DNA of 27,792 nt from a virus. The stretch is from positions 1 through 27,792 of the IMG/VR virus record IMGVR_UViG_3300036785_000740. The stretch is one strand, 5' to 3'. Positions 6,275-14,149 of this stretch are shown piece after piece. A program made the position numbers and the translations under genes. Position 1 is the first letter of the stretch. Each line of letters starts with the position of its first letter. The notes beneath the pieces are model-generated. The model was not told the origin of the DNA. It worked only from the letters and a program-made list of their open reading frames with translations, and did no database searches.

Positions 6275-6473
6275 ACGCCGATTTACCTACTATGCACCAG
6301 ACGAGGCCACCCGTGCCCTCCATGAGGAGTGGCGCACCCACGAACGCTGGTACGCTGATCACATCAACGAGCTACCAGGCGGCGACACCCGGGAGAAGGC
6401 TCTAGCGTTCACTGCACTGGAGGAATGCACGTTTTGGGTTCACGCCCACATCGCCCGCAACCTCCATGAGTGA
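6252..6473 (+). CDS. Acb2-like anti-CBASS cyclic-nucleotide sponge (probable)
   Basis: A 73-residue protein that closely fits the Acb2 / Acb2-Tad1 hook-domain pattern I know: an N-terminal RRFTYYAPDE segment, a helix, then LPGGDTREKALAFTALEE and CTFWVHAHIARN. In the family the second half reads LPxGRExSLAxTxLEEAxxWANAxIAR. Acb2 proteins assemble into small oligomers that bind cyclic di- and trinucleotides, so CBASS effectors are not activated. The start is ATG with GAGAGGATAG upstream, inside the end of the DUF3310 gene. The length matches the family (about 70-95 residues). Conserved Asn-Ala in the WANA motif is His-Ala here. The function is inferred from the family and untested. Confidence 0.8.
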   Translation: MPTSEELERRFTYYAPDEATRALHEEWRTHERWYADHINELPGGDTREKALAFTALEECTFWVHAHIARNLHE

Positions 6474-6693
6474 ACTTGACAGGTACATAGTGGAGAAGGC
6501 TCTCAAAGCCCTGGATGACCTGCTGACTGCCCATGAACCCCACACCTGGGAGCAGATAGGCCGATGCGTGTACTGCGAGTGTGGGGAGCGGCTGTACCAG
6601 GGCTACCTGCCCGCCCACCGTAGGACTGCCAAGAAGGCCCCGCCCGAGCCGAAGGCCACCACCGAGATGCGGAAACAGTGGGGCAAGACGTGA
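6466..6693 (+). CDS. Small Cys/His protein of unknown function
   Basis: A 75-residue protein overlapping the Acb2-like gene by 8 bases. A helical N-terminus (DRYIVEKALKALDDLLTAH) precedes CVYCECGERLYQGYLPAH, a likely zinc knuckle with three cysteines and a histidine, and a basic tail (RRTAKKAPPEPK). Its stop overlaps the RuvC-like start. Functional prediction is not possible beyond probable metal binding. Confidence 0.75.
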   Translation: MSELDRYIVEKALKALDDLLTAHEPHTWEQIGRCVYCECGERLYQGYLPAHRRTAKKAPPEPKATTEMRKQWGKT

Positions 6694-7268
6694 CGGACAT
6701 CTACGTGGGCATCGATCCCGGCACCAAGAACTGTGCCCTGGTGGCGTGGTCCCCCACCAGGGGCCTGATCACCACCTGGAAGCCCAAGGGGGCGATGCCA
6801 ACCGGCGTCATGCGGCTCAGGCGGCTCATGGTGGGCATCAACGACGAGCTAAACAAGCTGGACGAGATCAAGATGATCGCCATGGAGGCGTACTCCATGG
6901 CCGAGAAGTACGGCCAGCACAACTCCGGGGAGGTAGGGGCGGCCATCAAGCTCACCATCCTGGCCCACTTCGCCAGCGATGACCGACGAGCCTTCCCGGT
7001 CCTGGTGGCGCCCCAACAACTCAAGAAGTTCGCCTCAGGCAACGGCAACACCAAGAAGGAGATGCTGCCCAAGGAAATATTCAAGCGCTGGGGCGTGGAC
7101 TTCAACGACATGAATATTGCTGAGGCGTACGTGCTGGCCCGTATCGCCCATGCGGTGAGCGCCAGGCCCGAGATGACCCAGTTCCAGCAGAGCGTGGTGG
7201 ACGCCCTGGACGGCCGTACCGAGTGGATTCCCATCCCCCAGCGGCGGTTGGTCAGGGTGGGGAAGTAG
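6690..7268 (+). CDS. RuvC-like Holliday junction resolvase
   Basis: A 192-residue RNase H-fold nuclease that would cleave four-way DNA junctions made during replication and recombination. From the GTG at 6690 (GTGA overlap with the previous stop) the first strand is VGIDPGTKNCALVAW with the catalytic D9. The second acid is in MIAMEAYSM (E66). The C-terminal site reads DFNDMNIAEAYVLARIAH. Where RuvC has D-x-x-D, this protein has N-x-x-E (N142, E145), with D140 nearby, so the metal site is altered. GTG 6678 is possible but lacks the coupling. It is the second resolvase-like gene in this operon. Confidence 0.85.
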   Translation: MTDIYVGIDPGTKNCALVAWSPTRGLITTWKPKGAMPTGVMRLRRLMVGINDELNKLDEIKMIAMEAYSMAEKYGQHNSGEVGAAIKLTILAHFASDDRRAFPVLVAPQQLKKFASGNGNTKKEMLPKEIFKRWGVDFNDMNIAEAYVLARIAHAVSARPEMTQFQQSVVDALDGRTEWIPIPQRRLVRVGK

Positions 7269-7289
7269 CCCAGCCCTAGGCTTGCAGCT

Positions 7290-7802
7290 ATGGCTGATCA
7301 GAGAGTCGTTGGACACGCCATCAGGCGCCGTATGGGCGCCGCCCCCAGTCACCTTGGTCAGGCTGAGGCCGGTGCCTGGCAGACCCCCTATGCCGCCTCT
7401 CCTGGGGGCGAAGCTGCCCTGGCTGCGGGCGAATCTGAGGCCGGTGGTATCGCAGAGGTTCCCTTCGCAGGAGGTAGGTACTTGGGCAAGCAAGGTCATC
7501 GCAAGGGTGTCCCCGACACCTATGGAACGGGTACTAGCAGCTACGGCAGGGGAGGCCCTCCCCTGGGCGACAACACCGCCTTCGCCAGCGGGGTGAGCGC
7601 CGGGGTTCAGCCCGAGCCCCATCCCGGCCGGGGACGGCTGTCGGAGGGTGAGTCGGCCGGAGCCCGCCTCACGGTCTCACCCAGCATGAAGGTGCCCCAG
7701 GAGTCCCCGGTCCCCACCCAGGCCCAGGGCAGAGTCGTGCCCTCGACACCGGGGCGGCAGGCCTCCTTCGGCCAGGGCCAGGCTGGGGCGTACGGTGGCT
7801 GA
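7290..7802 (+). CDS. Gly/Ala/Pro-rich protein of unknown function
   Basis: A 170-residue low-complexity protein rich in Gly, Ala, Pro, Ser and Gln, probably disordered along most of its length. I recognise no domain. It is the first gene after the RuvC-like resolvase and opens the block that leads into the tail genes, so a virion-related role is possible. No Shine-Dalgarno precedes ATG 7290. A TAGGCT hexamer ends 6 bases before it, which would fit a leaderless start, but no convincing -35 accompanies it. Confidence 0.7.
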   Translation: MADQRVVGHAIRRRMGAAPSHLGQAEAGAWQTPYAASPGGEAALAAGESEAGGIAEVPFAGGRYLGKQGHRKGVPDTYGTGTSSYGRGGPPLGDNTAFASGVSAGVQPEPHPGRGRLSEGESAGARLTVSPSMKVPQESPVPTQAQGRVVPSTPGRQASFGQGQAGAYGG

Positions 7803-7998
7803 CGGGGGCGGCTACGAGTTCGCTGACCACGTCAACAAGGAGCCCCACGGCCCCACCTACAACATGGTGGTCAGCGAAAAGGACTCTGAGATCAGGGATC
7901 CTCAGAACCCTCATTTTCTGGGCCAACTGATGCCCGTGGCTCACTCAAGGTCGGACGAGGTGCGTGGCTTCTTCGATGCTACGTCTGTCCTCGGGTAA
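7795..7998 (+). CDS. Small protein of unknown function
   Basis: A 67-residue protein from a GTG that overlaps the previous gene by 8 bases. It starts MADGGGYEFADHVNKEPHG and contains EIRDPQNPHFLGQLMPVAH. There is no transmembrane segment or metal motif. TAA at the end overlaps the ATG of the HNH gene (TAATG). Function unknown. Confidence 0.65.
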   Translation: MADGGGYEFADHVNKEPHGPTYNMVVSEKDSEIRDPQNPHFLGQLMPVAHSRSDEVRGFFDATSVLG

Positions 7999-8438
7999 TG
8001 GGCCGTCCACCGGTCCCCCTTGGGCAGGGAGTGAACGATGGCCCCTGCTTGATCACAGACTGCCCGAAGAAAGCATTCCACCGTGGGTACTGCCAAGCCC
8101 ACTACAGTCGCTGGCGACGTCATGGCGACCCCCTCGTCACCAAGACTGCGGCCAAGACGCCTGGTATCACCACCGCTTTCAAGAACCAGTGGGTGGACGA
8201 GTACAAGCTCTCCAGGGGATGCGCTGACTGCGGCTACAACGCTCATCCCGCTGCCCTCGACTTCGACCATCTGCCCGGTACCGTCAAGGTCAGGGACATC
8301 AAGAGAGGGACTCAGTTGGGTTGGGTAGCCCTCCAGGCTGAAGTCGAGAAGTGTGACGTGGTCTGCGCCAACTGTCACAGGATCCGCACCGTCAACCGGC
8401 GTCGCAAACGTCGCCTCGTTCGTGTGGGAGGGGGGTGA
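7998..8438 (+). CDS. HNH endonuclease
   Basis: A 146-residue HNH nuclease, either a free-standing homing-type enzyme or a packaging-associated nicking enzyme. The N-terminus has a Cys/His cluster (CLITDCPKKAFHRGYCQAHY) of the small zinc-finger type often fused to phage HNH proteins. The core has CADCGYNAHPAALDFDHLPG followed by KCDVVCANCHRIRT: two zinc CxxC pairs, the metal-binding DFDH and the closing N-x-x... CH. The C-terminus is basic (RRRKRRLVRV). Sitting between small unrelated genes, it may be a mobile homing endonuclease, which is inference. Start ATG by TAATG overlap. Confidence 0.88.
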   Translation: MGRPPVPLGQGVNDGPCLITDCPKKAFHRGYCQAHYSRWRRHGDPLVTKTAAKTPGITTAFKNQWVDEYKLSRGCADCGYNAHPAALDFDHLPGTVKVRDIKRGTQLGWVALQAEVEKCDVVCANCHRIRTVNRRRKRRLVRVGGG

Positions 8439-8444
8439 TGCCCT

Positions 8445-8957
8445 ATGCCTAGAGGAACTTTTACTCCGTTTCAGTATCTGCCTCCGTTTAACATGGGAGC
8501 GCCAGGTAACGCAAATACTGTCGGAGGGGGTGGTGGGATGGGACCGTATTTTCGTGATGCACTAGATGCGAGACGGTCGATGTACAACCAAACCCCAGAA
8601 GCCTCATGGCCTTAGCTTGACGGGTACCTCGGGACTATAAATACTCGTAGAGGCGACAGGCTCCTCGACAGCCTCAAGGCCAGGGCGAACCAGCGGTCCT
8701 ACGTCCGGGGCGTCCACAAGGGTGAGCAGATCGACCAGAGCGACTACTACTGGCCGGGACAGCTACAGCCCACGGCCGGGATCGTGCGCCAGGGCCGCGA
8801 GGCCATGCCCTTCGACACCATGGTGCTGAGCCCCCGCAACGCCCCCCGGCTCGACCTTGTCCCCCAGTTGAGCATGAAGGAGCAGACCATGATGGGTGCC
8901 GAGCCTGGCATCGGACGCACGACCCAGCTTCGCAAGCTGGCCCCACCTTGGAGGTGA
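8445..8957 (+). CDS. Unknown protein interrupted by an in-frame amber codon
   Basis: One frame runs 171 codons from ATG 8445 to TGA 8955-8957 with a single internal TAG at 8613-8615 (codon 57). The first part begins MPRGTFTPFQYLPPFNMG and ends YNQTPEASWP; the part after TAG begins LDGYLGTINTRRGDRLLDSL and ends TTQLRKLAPPWR. GGAGGGGGGTGATG stands upstream of the ATG. After the TAG there is no ATG, GTG or TTG in frame for about 150 bases, yet the sequence is protein-like throughout, so a second gene starting there is unlikely. Nonsense mutation, sequence error or readthrough all fit. GC rises sharply near 8660. No family recognised. Confidence 0.65.
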
Positions 8958-8960
8958 GCA

Positions 8961-9440
8961 GTGAAGGTACGTGGTAGTTGGGGAGATCCAGAGGGCGGTG
9001 ACTCAGAACCGAACACGGGTTTTGGTGGTAGTGACCCGTCCCAGCCCATAACTGGGCCGACACCGCAGACCGGCCAAGGCGGTCCGAAGGTGGGTACCAC
9101 CTTCTCACTGTCAGGCTTCGGCAAATACTACAACCCTAAGAACGTGAGCGGTCAGCAGTTCAACAAGGTCGGCATCCAGGCCGCTCTCAGGAATCCTTCT
9201 AGGGATCCCAACCTCATGAACATCGTCAGAAAGGGCGTGCAGGCGTACGGCGAGGCGCAATATTATCGCCATGCAGGATTCGGAGCAGCCACACGTCACA
9301 TGCTGGGGATGCCCCAGATGCCGTCCCACATGACTGACTACCTCCGGTCACGGCACAACACCAAGAACCCAGGAGTCAATCCCAAATCCATCGAGGGTCA
9401 GTTCGGCATGCAGGATCCTCACGAGTACGAGCACTGGTAG
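8961..9440 (+). CDS. Phage protein of unknown function
   Basis: A 159-residue protein starting at GTG with a strong Shine-Dalgarno, TGGAGGTGA, just upstream. The first ~55 residues are Gly/Pro/Ser-rich. The remainder contains FSLSGFGKYYNPKNVSGQQ and a helical region with TRHMLGMPQMPSHMTDYL. It is immediately upstream of the first tail gene. A structural or assembly role is possible but nothing in the sequence proves it. Confidence 0.75.
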   Translation: MKVRGSWGDPEGGDSEPNTGFGGSDPSQPITGPTPQTGQGGPKVGTTFSLSGFGKYYNPKNVSGQQFNKVGIQAALRNPSRDPNLMNIVRKGVQAYGEAQYYRHAGFGAATRHMLGMPQMPSHMTDYLRSRHNTKNPGVNPKSIEGQFGMQDPHEYEHW

Positions 9441-9446
9441 AGACAC

Positions 9447-10313
9447 TTGGGTAACTTTGACGAGTATTTTCCGTTCGACCCTGGCTTCGGTGCATCTGCC
9501 AACGCCACCCGCTGGCGGAAGATGGCGAAGCTGTGGTGCTCAGACGGGGTGCTGGCGAACTGGCCCTCCGGTGCCACACCAACCGCTAGCCAGCTTTACG
9601 CCACAGCTATATCCGGTAATCAGACGACCATCCAACCCGGTGCGGTTTTTATCCATGGCTACTACGCCGAGCTACTGAATCCTCAGACGATCATTGGGCT
9701 GGGCACCAGCGGAACGATTGTCGCCCGGGTCGATCAGGTCAACGAGGTATGCTCCATCGCCTACCGAGACACGGTTGTCGACTACGGCCCCACCCCCGCC
9801 TCCAACTACGAGCAATCGGCCAACACCTGGGAGATCCCGCTGTGGCTGGTGAGTTCCGGGTCATTGATCGACCTACGCACCCTGGTCGGTCCCTCTGCCC
9901 CTCTGGCCTGGTGGGGCGCTGGCCCTGCGACCACCACGGTGAACCCCAGTGCGACACAGCAGATCAATTTCCCCAGCACGCCCCGGCTCCCCTACGTGGG
10001 GCAGGCGATCCTGAGAGGCGAACTGCTGGTCACCTTCAGCGACTCTAGCGTGGCCCAATCGGCCACCTGCGGGCTGACGTACCAGTACACCCTGGGCGAC
10101 CAGCAGCTAACCCCGACGATCACTCCCGCCAGACCGGCAGGAGGACCGGCCGGAGCCCCCACCGCAGTACCGGTCAGTGTCTCTGGTCAGATCCCCGTCA
10201 CCCAGGGAAAGAAGACCGTGGGATGGCGAGTCACGGCGGGACCAGGACCGCTGCTGACGGTGACCGCACTGTCATTCACCTTGATGATGGTCAGCCCACC
10301 ACCGATAGCGTAG
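9447..10313 (+). CDS. Minor tail/baseplate protein, paralogue of the next gene
   Basis: A 288-residue protein from a TTG start. The start is supported by alignment: FDEYFPFDPGFGASANATRW mirrors TDNYFPFDTGPGAGATPDRW at the beginning of the next gene. Both then carry WRKMAK or WRRMAR, an Ala/Gly-rich beta region and an AVFIHGYYAE or AMWIDGFYGE motif. This domain is found near the N-terminus of minor tail proteins in actinophages. The C-terminal half is a beta-rich sandwich. Location between unknown genes and the gp25-like gene makes a tail-tip or receptor-contact role likely. Confidence 0.8.
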   Translation: MGNFDEYFPFDPGFGASANATRWRKMAKLWCSDGVLANWPSGATPTASQLYATAISGNQTTIQPGAVFIHGYYAELLNPQTIIGLGTSGTIVARVDQVNEVCSIAYRDTVVDYGPTPASNYEQSANTWEIPLWLVSSGSLIDLRTLVGPSAPLAWWGAGPATTTVNPSATQQINFPSTPRLPYVGQAILRGELLVTFSDSSVAQSATCGLTYQYTLGDQQLTPTITPARPAGGPAGAPTAVPVSVSGQIPVTQGKKTVGWRVTAGPGPLLTVTALSFTLMMVSPPPIA

Positions 10314-10324
10314 GAAGCTGAGTC

Positions 10325-11059
10325 ATGAGCCTGACAGACAACTACTTCCCATTCGACACCGGTCCCGGGGCTGGGGCCACGCCCGACCGCTGGCGCCGCA
10401 TGGCCCGCAACTTCTACGGATCCGGTGTCGTGCCCGGCTACTTGAACCAGTGCATCCCCAGTCTGGCCGCTGGCGTGGTGACCATCGGTACCGGGGCGAT
10501 GTGGATCGACGGGTTCTACGGCGAGAACACCGTAGCCAAGACGGTGGGTGTCAGTGGCAACGGAATGGTCGTCGGCCGTATGGACCCGACCGGTCGGACC
10601 ATCCAGTACCTGTTCGTCCCCAACCAGACGGTGCCGAGCCAGGCAGGCGTCACCGGCATCTACGAGATCCCGATCATGCAGGTGGCAGGCGGCACGACTG
10701 GCACCGACATCCGGCAGTTCGCCCCTCCGAATACCAACCTACAAATCCAGGTTTCCAGTCTGTTGGCTGGAGCGCTCCCTGTGAATCCTTCGATGCTCTG
10801 GAAGTTAGGTGCAGGACAGCAGATAACCAATACCGGTGGTATCTTCAACCTCACCTTCCCCGTTGCCTTCCCGCACTGCCTCGCCTACTTCCATATTGAG
10901 CCGACCTTCGGCGGTGGGATCCGGCCGTGGATCCTGGAGTGGGGTGGAGCGGGCACCTATGGTCTGACGGGTGTAGGTGTGACCCTCGTCAACACCACCA
11001 ATGGCGCAGCCGTCGCCAGTACCGCCATTGGCTACGAGTGGTGGGCATTGGGCGCATGA
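10325..11059 (+). CDS. Minor tail/baseplate protein, second paralogue
   Basis: A 244-residue protein with the same N-terminal domain as its neighbour (YFPFDTGPGAGATPDRW, then MWIDGFYGEN) but a different C-terminal part, which ends in a beta-rich segment with IGYEWWALGA. Shared head and divergent tail are typical of duplicated receptor-contact proteins. AGGAAGCTGAG precedes the ATG. It is ATGA-coupled to the gp25-like baseplate gene, which places it in the baseplate assembly operon. Confidence 0.8.
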   Translation: MSLTDNYFPFDTGPGAGATPDRWRRMARNFYGSGVVPGYLNQCIPSLAAGVVTIGTGAMWIDGFYGENTVAKTVGVSGNGMVVGRMDPTGRTIQYLFVPNQTVPSQAGVTGIYEIPIMQVAGGTTGTDIRQFAPPNTNLQIQVSSLLAGALPVNPSMLWKLGAGQQITNTGGIFNLTFPVAFPHCLAYFHIEPTFGGGIRPWILEWGGAGTYGLTGVGVTLVNTTNGAAVASTAIGYEWWALGA

Positions 11060-11487
11060 GCTTCATCGTCCCCGCCAACTTCCGCCAGTTCCCCATGAAC
11101 TGGGAGATGGCGCAGCCGTTCAACATCGACGCCACGGGTGCGGTCGCCTTCGACACTGACCCAGTGCGGTGGGCGACGAACCACATCCTGGCCCTCCTGC
11201 TCACCAACCCGGGCGAGAGAGTCATGCGTCCCGGCTATGGTGTGGGCATCTTCACCATGGTCTGGGAGAACGACAACCCGGTGGTGGAAGCCAACATAGT
11301 CACCACCATCAACTTGGGACTCGCCGTCTACGAGCCCAGCATCAAGGTGATCGACGTCCAGTTCACCCAGGTGCCCATGTATGCCGGGATCATGAACCTC
11401 ATCATCCACTTCACGGTGGGCAACGCGCCAAGCGTGTACACCACCGCCATCAACCTGAATGGTTCTGGAATAGAGATTCAAGCATGA
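11056..11487 (+). CDS. Baseplate wedge protein, gp25-like
   Basis: A 143-residue protein of the T4 gp25 / P2 gpW family, the baseplate wedge component that has lysozyme ancestry and starts sheath assembly. Family marks are RWATNHILALLLTNPGERVM and RPGYGVGIFTM (the conserved NPGERxxRPxxG stretch), followed by beta strands with VPMYAGIMNLIIHF. ATG overlaps the preceding stop (ATGA), so the longer open frame upstream (from 10927) is not the gene. Its ATGA overlap with the J-like gene is the order expected in contractile-tail phages. Confidence 0.92.
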   Translation: MSFIVPANFRQFPMNWEMAQPFNIDATGAVAFDTDPVRWATNHILALLLTNPGERVMRPGYGVGIFTMVWENDNPVVEANIVTTINLGLAVYEPSIKVIDVQFTQVPMYAGIMNLIIHFTVGNAPSVYTTAINLNGSGIEIQA

Positions 11488-13403
11488 GCATCGCACCGGT
11501 CTCCCTGGGCACAATCGCTGACGTCATACCCACCAACGTCGTCGTTCCGCCCATCGACTACACGAGTCGAGACTATTCCTCGCTCATCAACGACATGCTC
11601 ATGCTGATCCCGAGCTATCTGCCAGAGTGGACCGACCGCTCCCCTGGTGACTTCGGGATCGTGCTGCTGGAACTGTTCGCCTACGTGGGCGACATCCTCA
11701 ACTACTACTCCGACCGGATCGCCAACGAGGCGTTCATCGCCACCGCTCAGCAGCGCCAGTCGGTGCTCAACCTGGCGGCGCTACTGGACTACACGCCCTA
11801 TGGCAACGTGGCGGCGACGACCAATCTCCTCTTCACTGTCGGCCAACCGTGCCCGCAGCCCGTTGAGATCCCACCAGGCACCGAGGTCTCCACCACCCTG
11901 GCGGGTAACGACACCGTGATCTTTCAGACCAGCCAGGACCTGTGGATTTACGGGGACGGCATCTACAGCACCTTGAACGCCACCGGCACCGGGCTGGCAT
12001 CACAGCAGTACGTGCTCCAGGATCCCACCCAGCTATGGCCCACCTACATCTATGCCGGGGGAGCCAACTCCATCGTGGTCGTGGGCGGCACCCAGTGGAC
12101 CCTGGCTCCCGGCAACAGCTTCGTCGGTCAGGCCGCGACCGCCACCATGTACACGGTGATCAATGGCAACACCGTGCTGTTCGGCGGCGGCACCACAGCC
12201 AGCCCCGGTGCCATCCCTGGTAGCGGGACGGCCATCCTCATCTACTACTCGACCACGGCACTGACGCCGGGGACACCCGTCACCGCTGCACCCACCCCTG
12301 CCTACCAGTACAGCGGCCAAGTCTCTGCCATCCAGGGAGTCTCCAGCCTGGGCGAAGGCATCGGCATCTCAGACGGCACCCAGAACCAGCAGTACACGCT
12401 GTTCAACACGCCTGTGGTGGACGGCAGTGTGGACATCTACGTCGATGAAGGCGGCGGTCCGACGAAGTGGATCTACCACCCCCGTCTGGTCGACGCCTTC
12501 GCCTCGGAAGCGGCCTACAGCCTGTCAGTGGACGCCAACAGTGTGGTCACCGTGAACTTCGGGGACAACATCGCTGGGCGTATTCCGGCTCCGGGCGGCT
12601 TCATCACGGCGAGTTATCTCATCGGTGGCGGGGCCATCGGGAACGTATCGGTTGGCTCACTCACTCAGTTGGGGGCAGGAACTTCGGGGACGCTGACTTC
12701 AGCGAGTGTCACCAGCGTGACGAACACGGTACCGGCGACGGGCGGTGCCGATGCCGAGTCCATCGATCACATCCGCATCCACGCTCCGATGTCGATCACG
12801 GCCATCAACCGGGCCGTGACCCTGGACGACTACGCCGCCCTGGTCCTGAACAACGCCAGCATCGCCAAGGCCTCCACGCTCTCGACGGCCTTCAACGCCG
12901 TCAACATCTACATCCACCCCACCGGGGATTTCATCCCCAACGCCACCGCTCTGGGCAATAGGGTGGCGGCGCTGATCCCTTCGATCACCAACTCCAACTA
13001 CACCGGCTACATGGACGACAAGAAGATGGTGGGCGTCTCGATCAACATCATCCCACCTCAGTACAACAGGAACGGGGTGCTCCAGACCGGGTACGTACCG
13101 GTAGACGTCGCGGCCACGATCCAAGTCCTACCCCAGTACCACCAGTCCACCATCCAGGCTGCGGCCCAAGCAGCGATTCAGAACCTGCTGCTGTTCTCAG
13201 TGGTGGACTTCGGCTGGCGGGTCACACTGTCCAGCATCTATCACGCACTCATGGAGGTGGAAGGAGTGGACTGGGTCAACGTCACGGTGCTCTGTCGCGA
13301 TGAGGTGACTCCACAGACCTGCGCCGACATCCAGTGTGCGGTCTACGAGATCCCTCAGGCGAACGCCGTCACCGTCAATGCGTCTGGTGGTGTTATTTAC
13401 TAA
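11484..13403 (+). CDS. Baseplate protein J-like
   Basis: A 639-residue baseplate J-like protein, a wedge component at the baseplate periphery. The N-terminus has PPIDYTSRDYSSLINDML and RSPGDFGIVLLELFAYVGD, both typical of the family. The diagnostic TGGADAESIDHIRIHAP, then NRAVTLDDYAALVLN, occurs near residues 418-455. The C-terminal region (DFGWRVTLSSIYHALMEVEG) matches the usual ending. A Ser/Gly-rich beta insertion lies in the middle (~180-300). Length is above that of P2 gpJ (about 300), as in many larger phages. ATG 11484 by ATGA overlap. Confidence 0.93.
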   Translation: MSIAPVSLGTIADVIPTNVVVPPIDYTSRDYSSLINDMLMLIPSYLPEWTDRSPGDFGIVLLELFAYVGDILNYYSDRIANEAFIATAQQRQSVLNLAALLDYTPYGNVAATTNLLFTVGQPCPQPVEIPPGTEVSTTLAGNDTVIFQTSQDLWIYGDGIYSTLNATGTGLASQQYVLQDPTQLWPTYIYAGGANSIVVVGGTQWTLAPGNSFVGQAATATMYTVINGNTVLFGGGTTASPGAIPGSGTAILIYYSTTALTPGTPVTAAPTPAYQYSGQVSAIQGVSSLGEGIGISDGTQNQQYTLFNTPVVDGSVDIYVDEGGGPTKWIYHPRLVDAFASEAAYSLSVDANSVVTVNFGDNIAGRIPAPGGFITASYLIGGGAIGNVSVGSLTQLGAGTSGTLTSASVTSVTNTVPATGGADAESIDHIRIHAPMSITAINRAVTLDDYAALVLNNASIAKASTLSTAFNAVNIYIHPTGDFIPNATALGNRVAALIPSITNSNYTGYMDDKKMVGVSINIIPPQYNRNGVLQTGYVPVDVAATIQVLPQYHQSTIQAAAQAAIQNLLLFSVVDFGWRVTLSSIYHALMEVEGVDWVNVTVLCRDEVTPQTCADIQCAVYEIPQANAVTVNASGGVIY

Positions 13404-14149
13404 TGACTGGGGTCTACCCGAACGCCATCAAGATTTTTCAGGTCTTCCACAACTACACCGACATCATTTGGGCCATTTCGATCAACGAGTGCCACGACGA
13501 GATCCAGCAACTGGAAAGGATGGTCGGGGTCAACCCGTTCCAGAACACTCCCTACACAAGTGTCGGCGGCGCTATCCAGGATCTCTACAACAACAAAGCT
13601 CCGAGCAACCACACCCATGCCCACCGGAATCTGCTGGACGACACCCAGGGCAACGACCATCCCCAGTACATCCTGACCGCCGGACAGCCGGGCTTCACCG
13701 GACCGGTCGGTGGGGTAGCCGGGGCGGCGCCAGCCGACCTTGTGCCCCTCAGCCAGCTTCAGAGCTTCGGGTACCAGAACGGCGCCCAGGTGAACGCTGC
13801 TGTACAGGCTGCACTGGGCAACCTCATGGCCGGAGCCGCAGGAGGCGCTCCGCTGCTAGGAACAGCATCTTCTCCAGCCTGGATTATTCAGGGCGGCGTT
13901 CGATCTGGCCTCACTGATGGGGCTGGCAGGATCTCATTCTGGTTCAGTCCCCCGTACGGACACTGCGTACAGGCCATCACCTGCACCAAGCTGCCGCCTC
14001 AGGGGGGAGGCCCGCCCTACAACTGGATCGAGGCCCAGTTGACGCTGGTAGCTGTGGCGGCAAACGGGGCCGTGGTCCAGTTCTCCCACGACTACTCCTG
14101 GCAGCCATATCAGTGGGTAACCTTCTCCTGGATCAGTATGGGGAACTGA
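13403..14149 (+). CDS. Tail fibre-like protein, first paralogue
   Basis: A 248-residue protein with the fibre signature HTHAHRNLLDDTQGNDHPQY (residues ~72-91), which in tail fibres and spikes marks a trimerising, metal-binding region. An Ala/Gly-rich linker follows, and the C-terminal ~80 residues are aromatic and beta-rich, the likely tip domain. ATG overlaps the J-like stop (TAATG). The next gene is a diverged copy with the same order of parts. Probably a receptor-binding or attachment protein on the baseplate. Confidence 0.85.
   Translation: MTGVYPNAIKIFQVFHNYTDIIWAISINECHDEIQQLERMVGVNPFQNTPYTSVGGAIQDLYNNKAPSNHTHAHRNLLDDTQGNDHPQYILTAGQPGFTGPVGGVAGAAPADLVPLSQLQSFGYQNGAQVNAAVQAALGNLMAGAAGGAPLLGTASSPAWIIQGGVRSGLTDGAGRISFWFSPPYGHCVQAITCTKLPPQGGGPPYNWIEAQLTLVAVAANGAVVQFSHDYSWQPYQWVTFSWISMGN

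Noticed and set aside
8438-8957. Reassignment of TAG as a sense codon in this phage
   Set aside because: Several other well-supported genes end in TAG, and extending them through it gives no plausible proteins.
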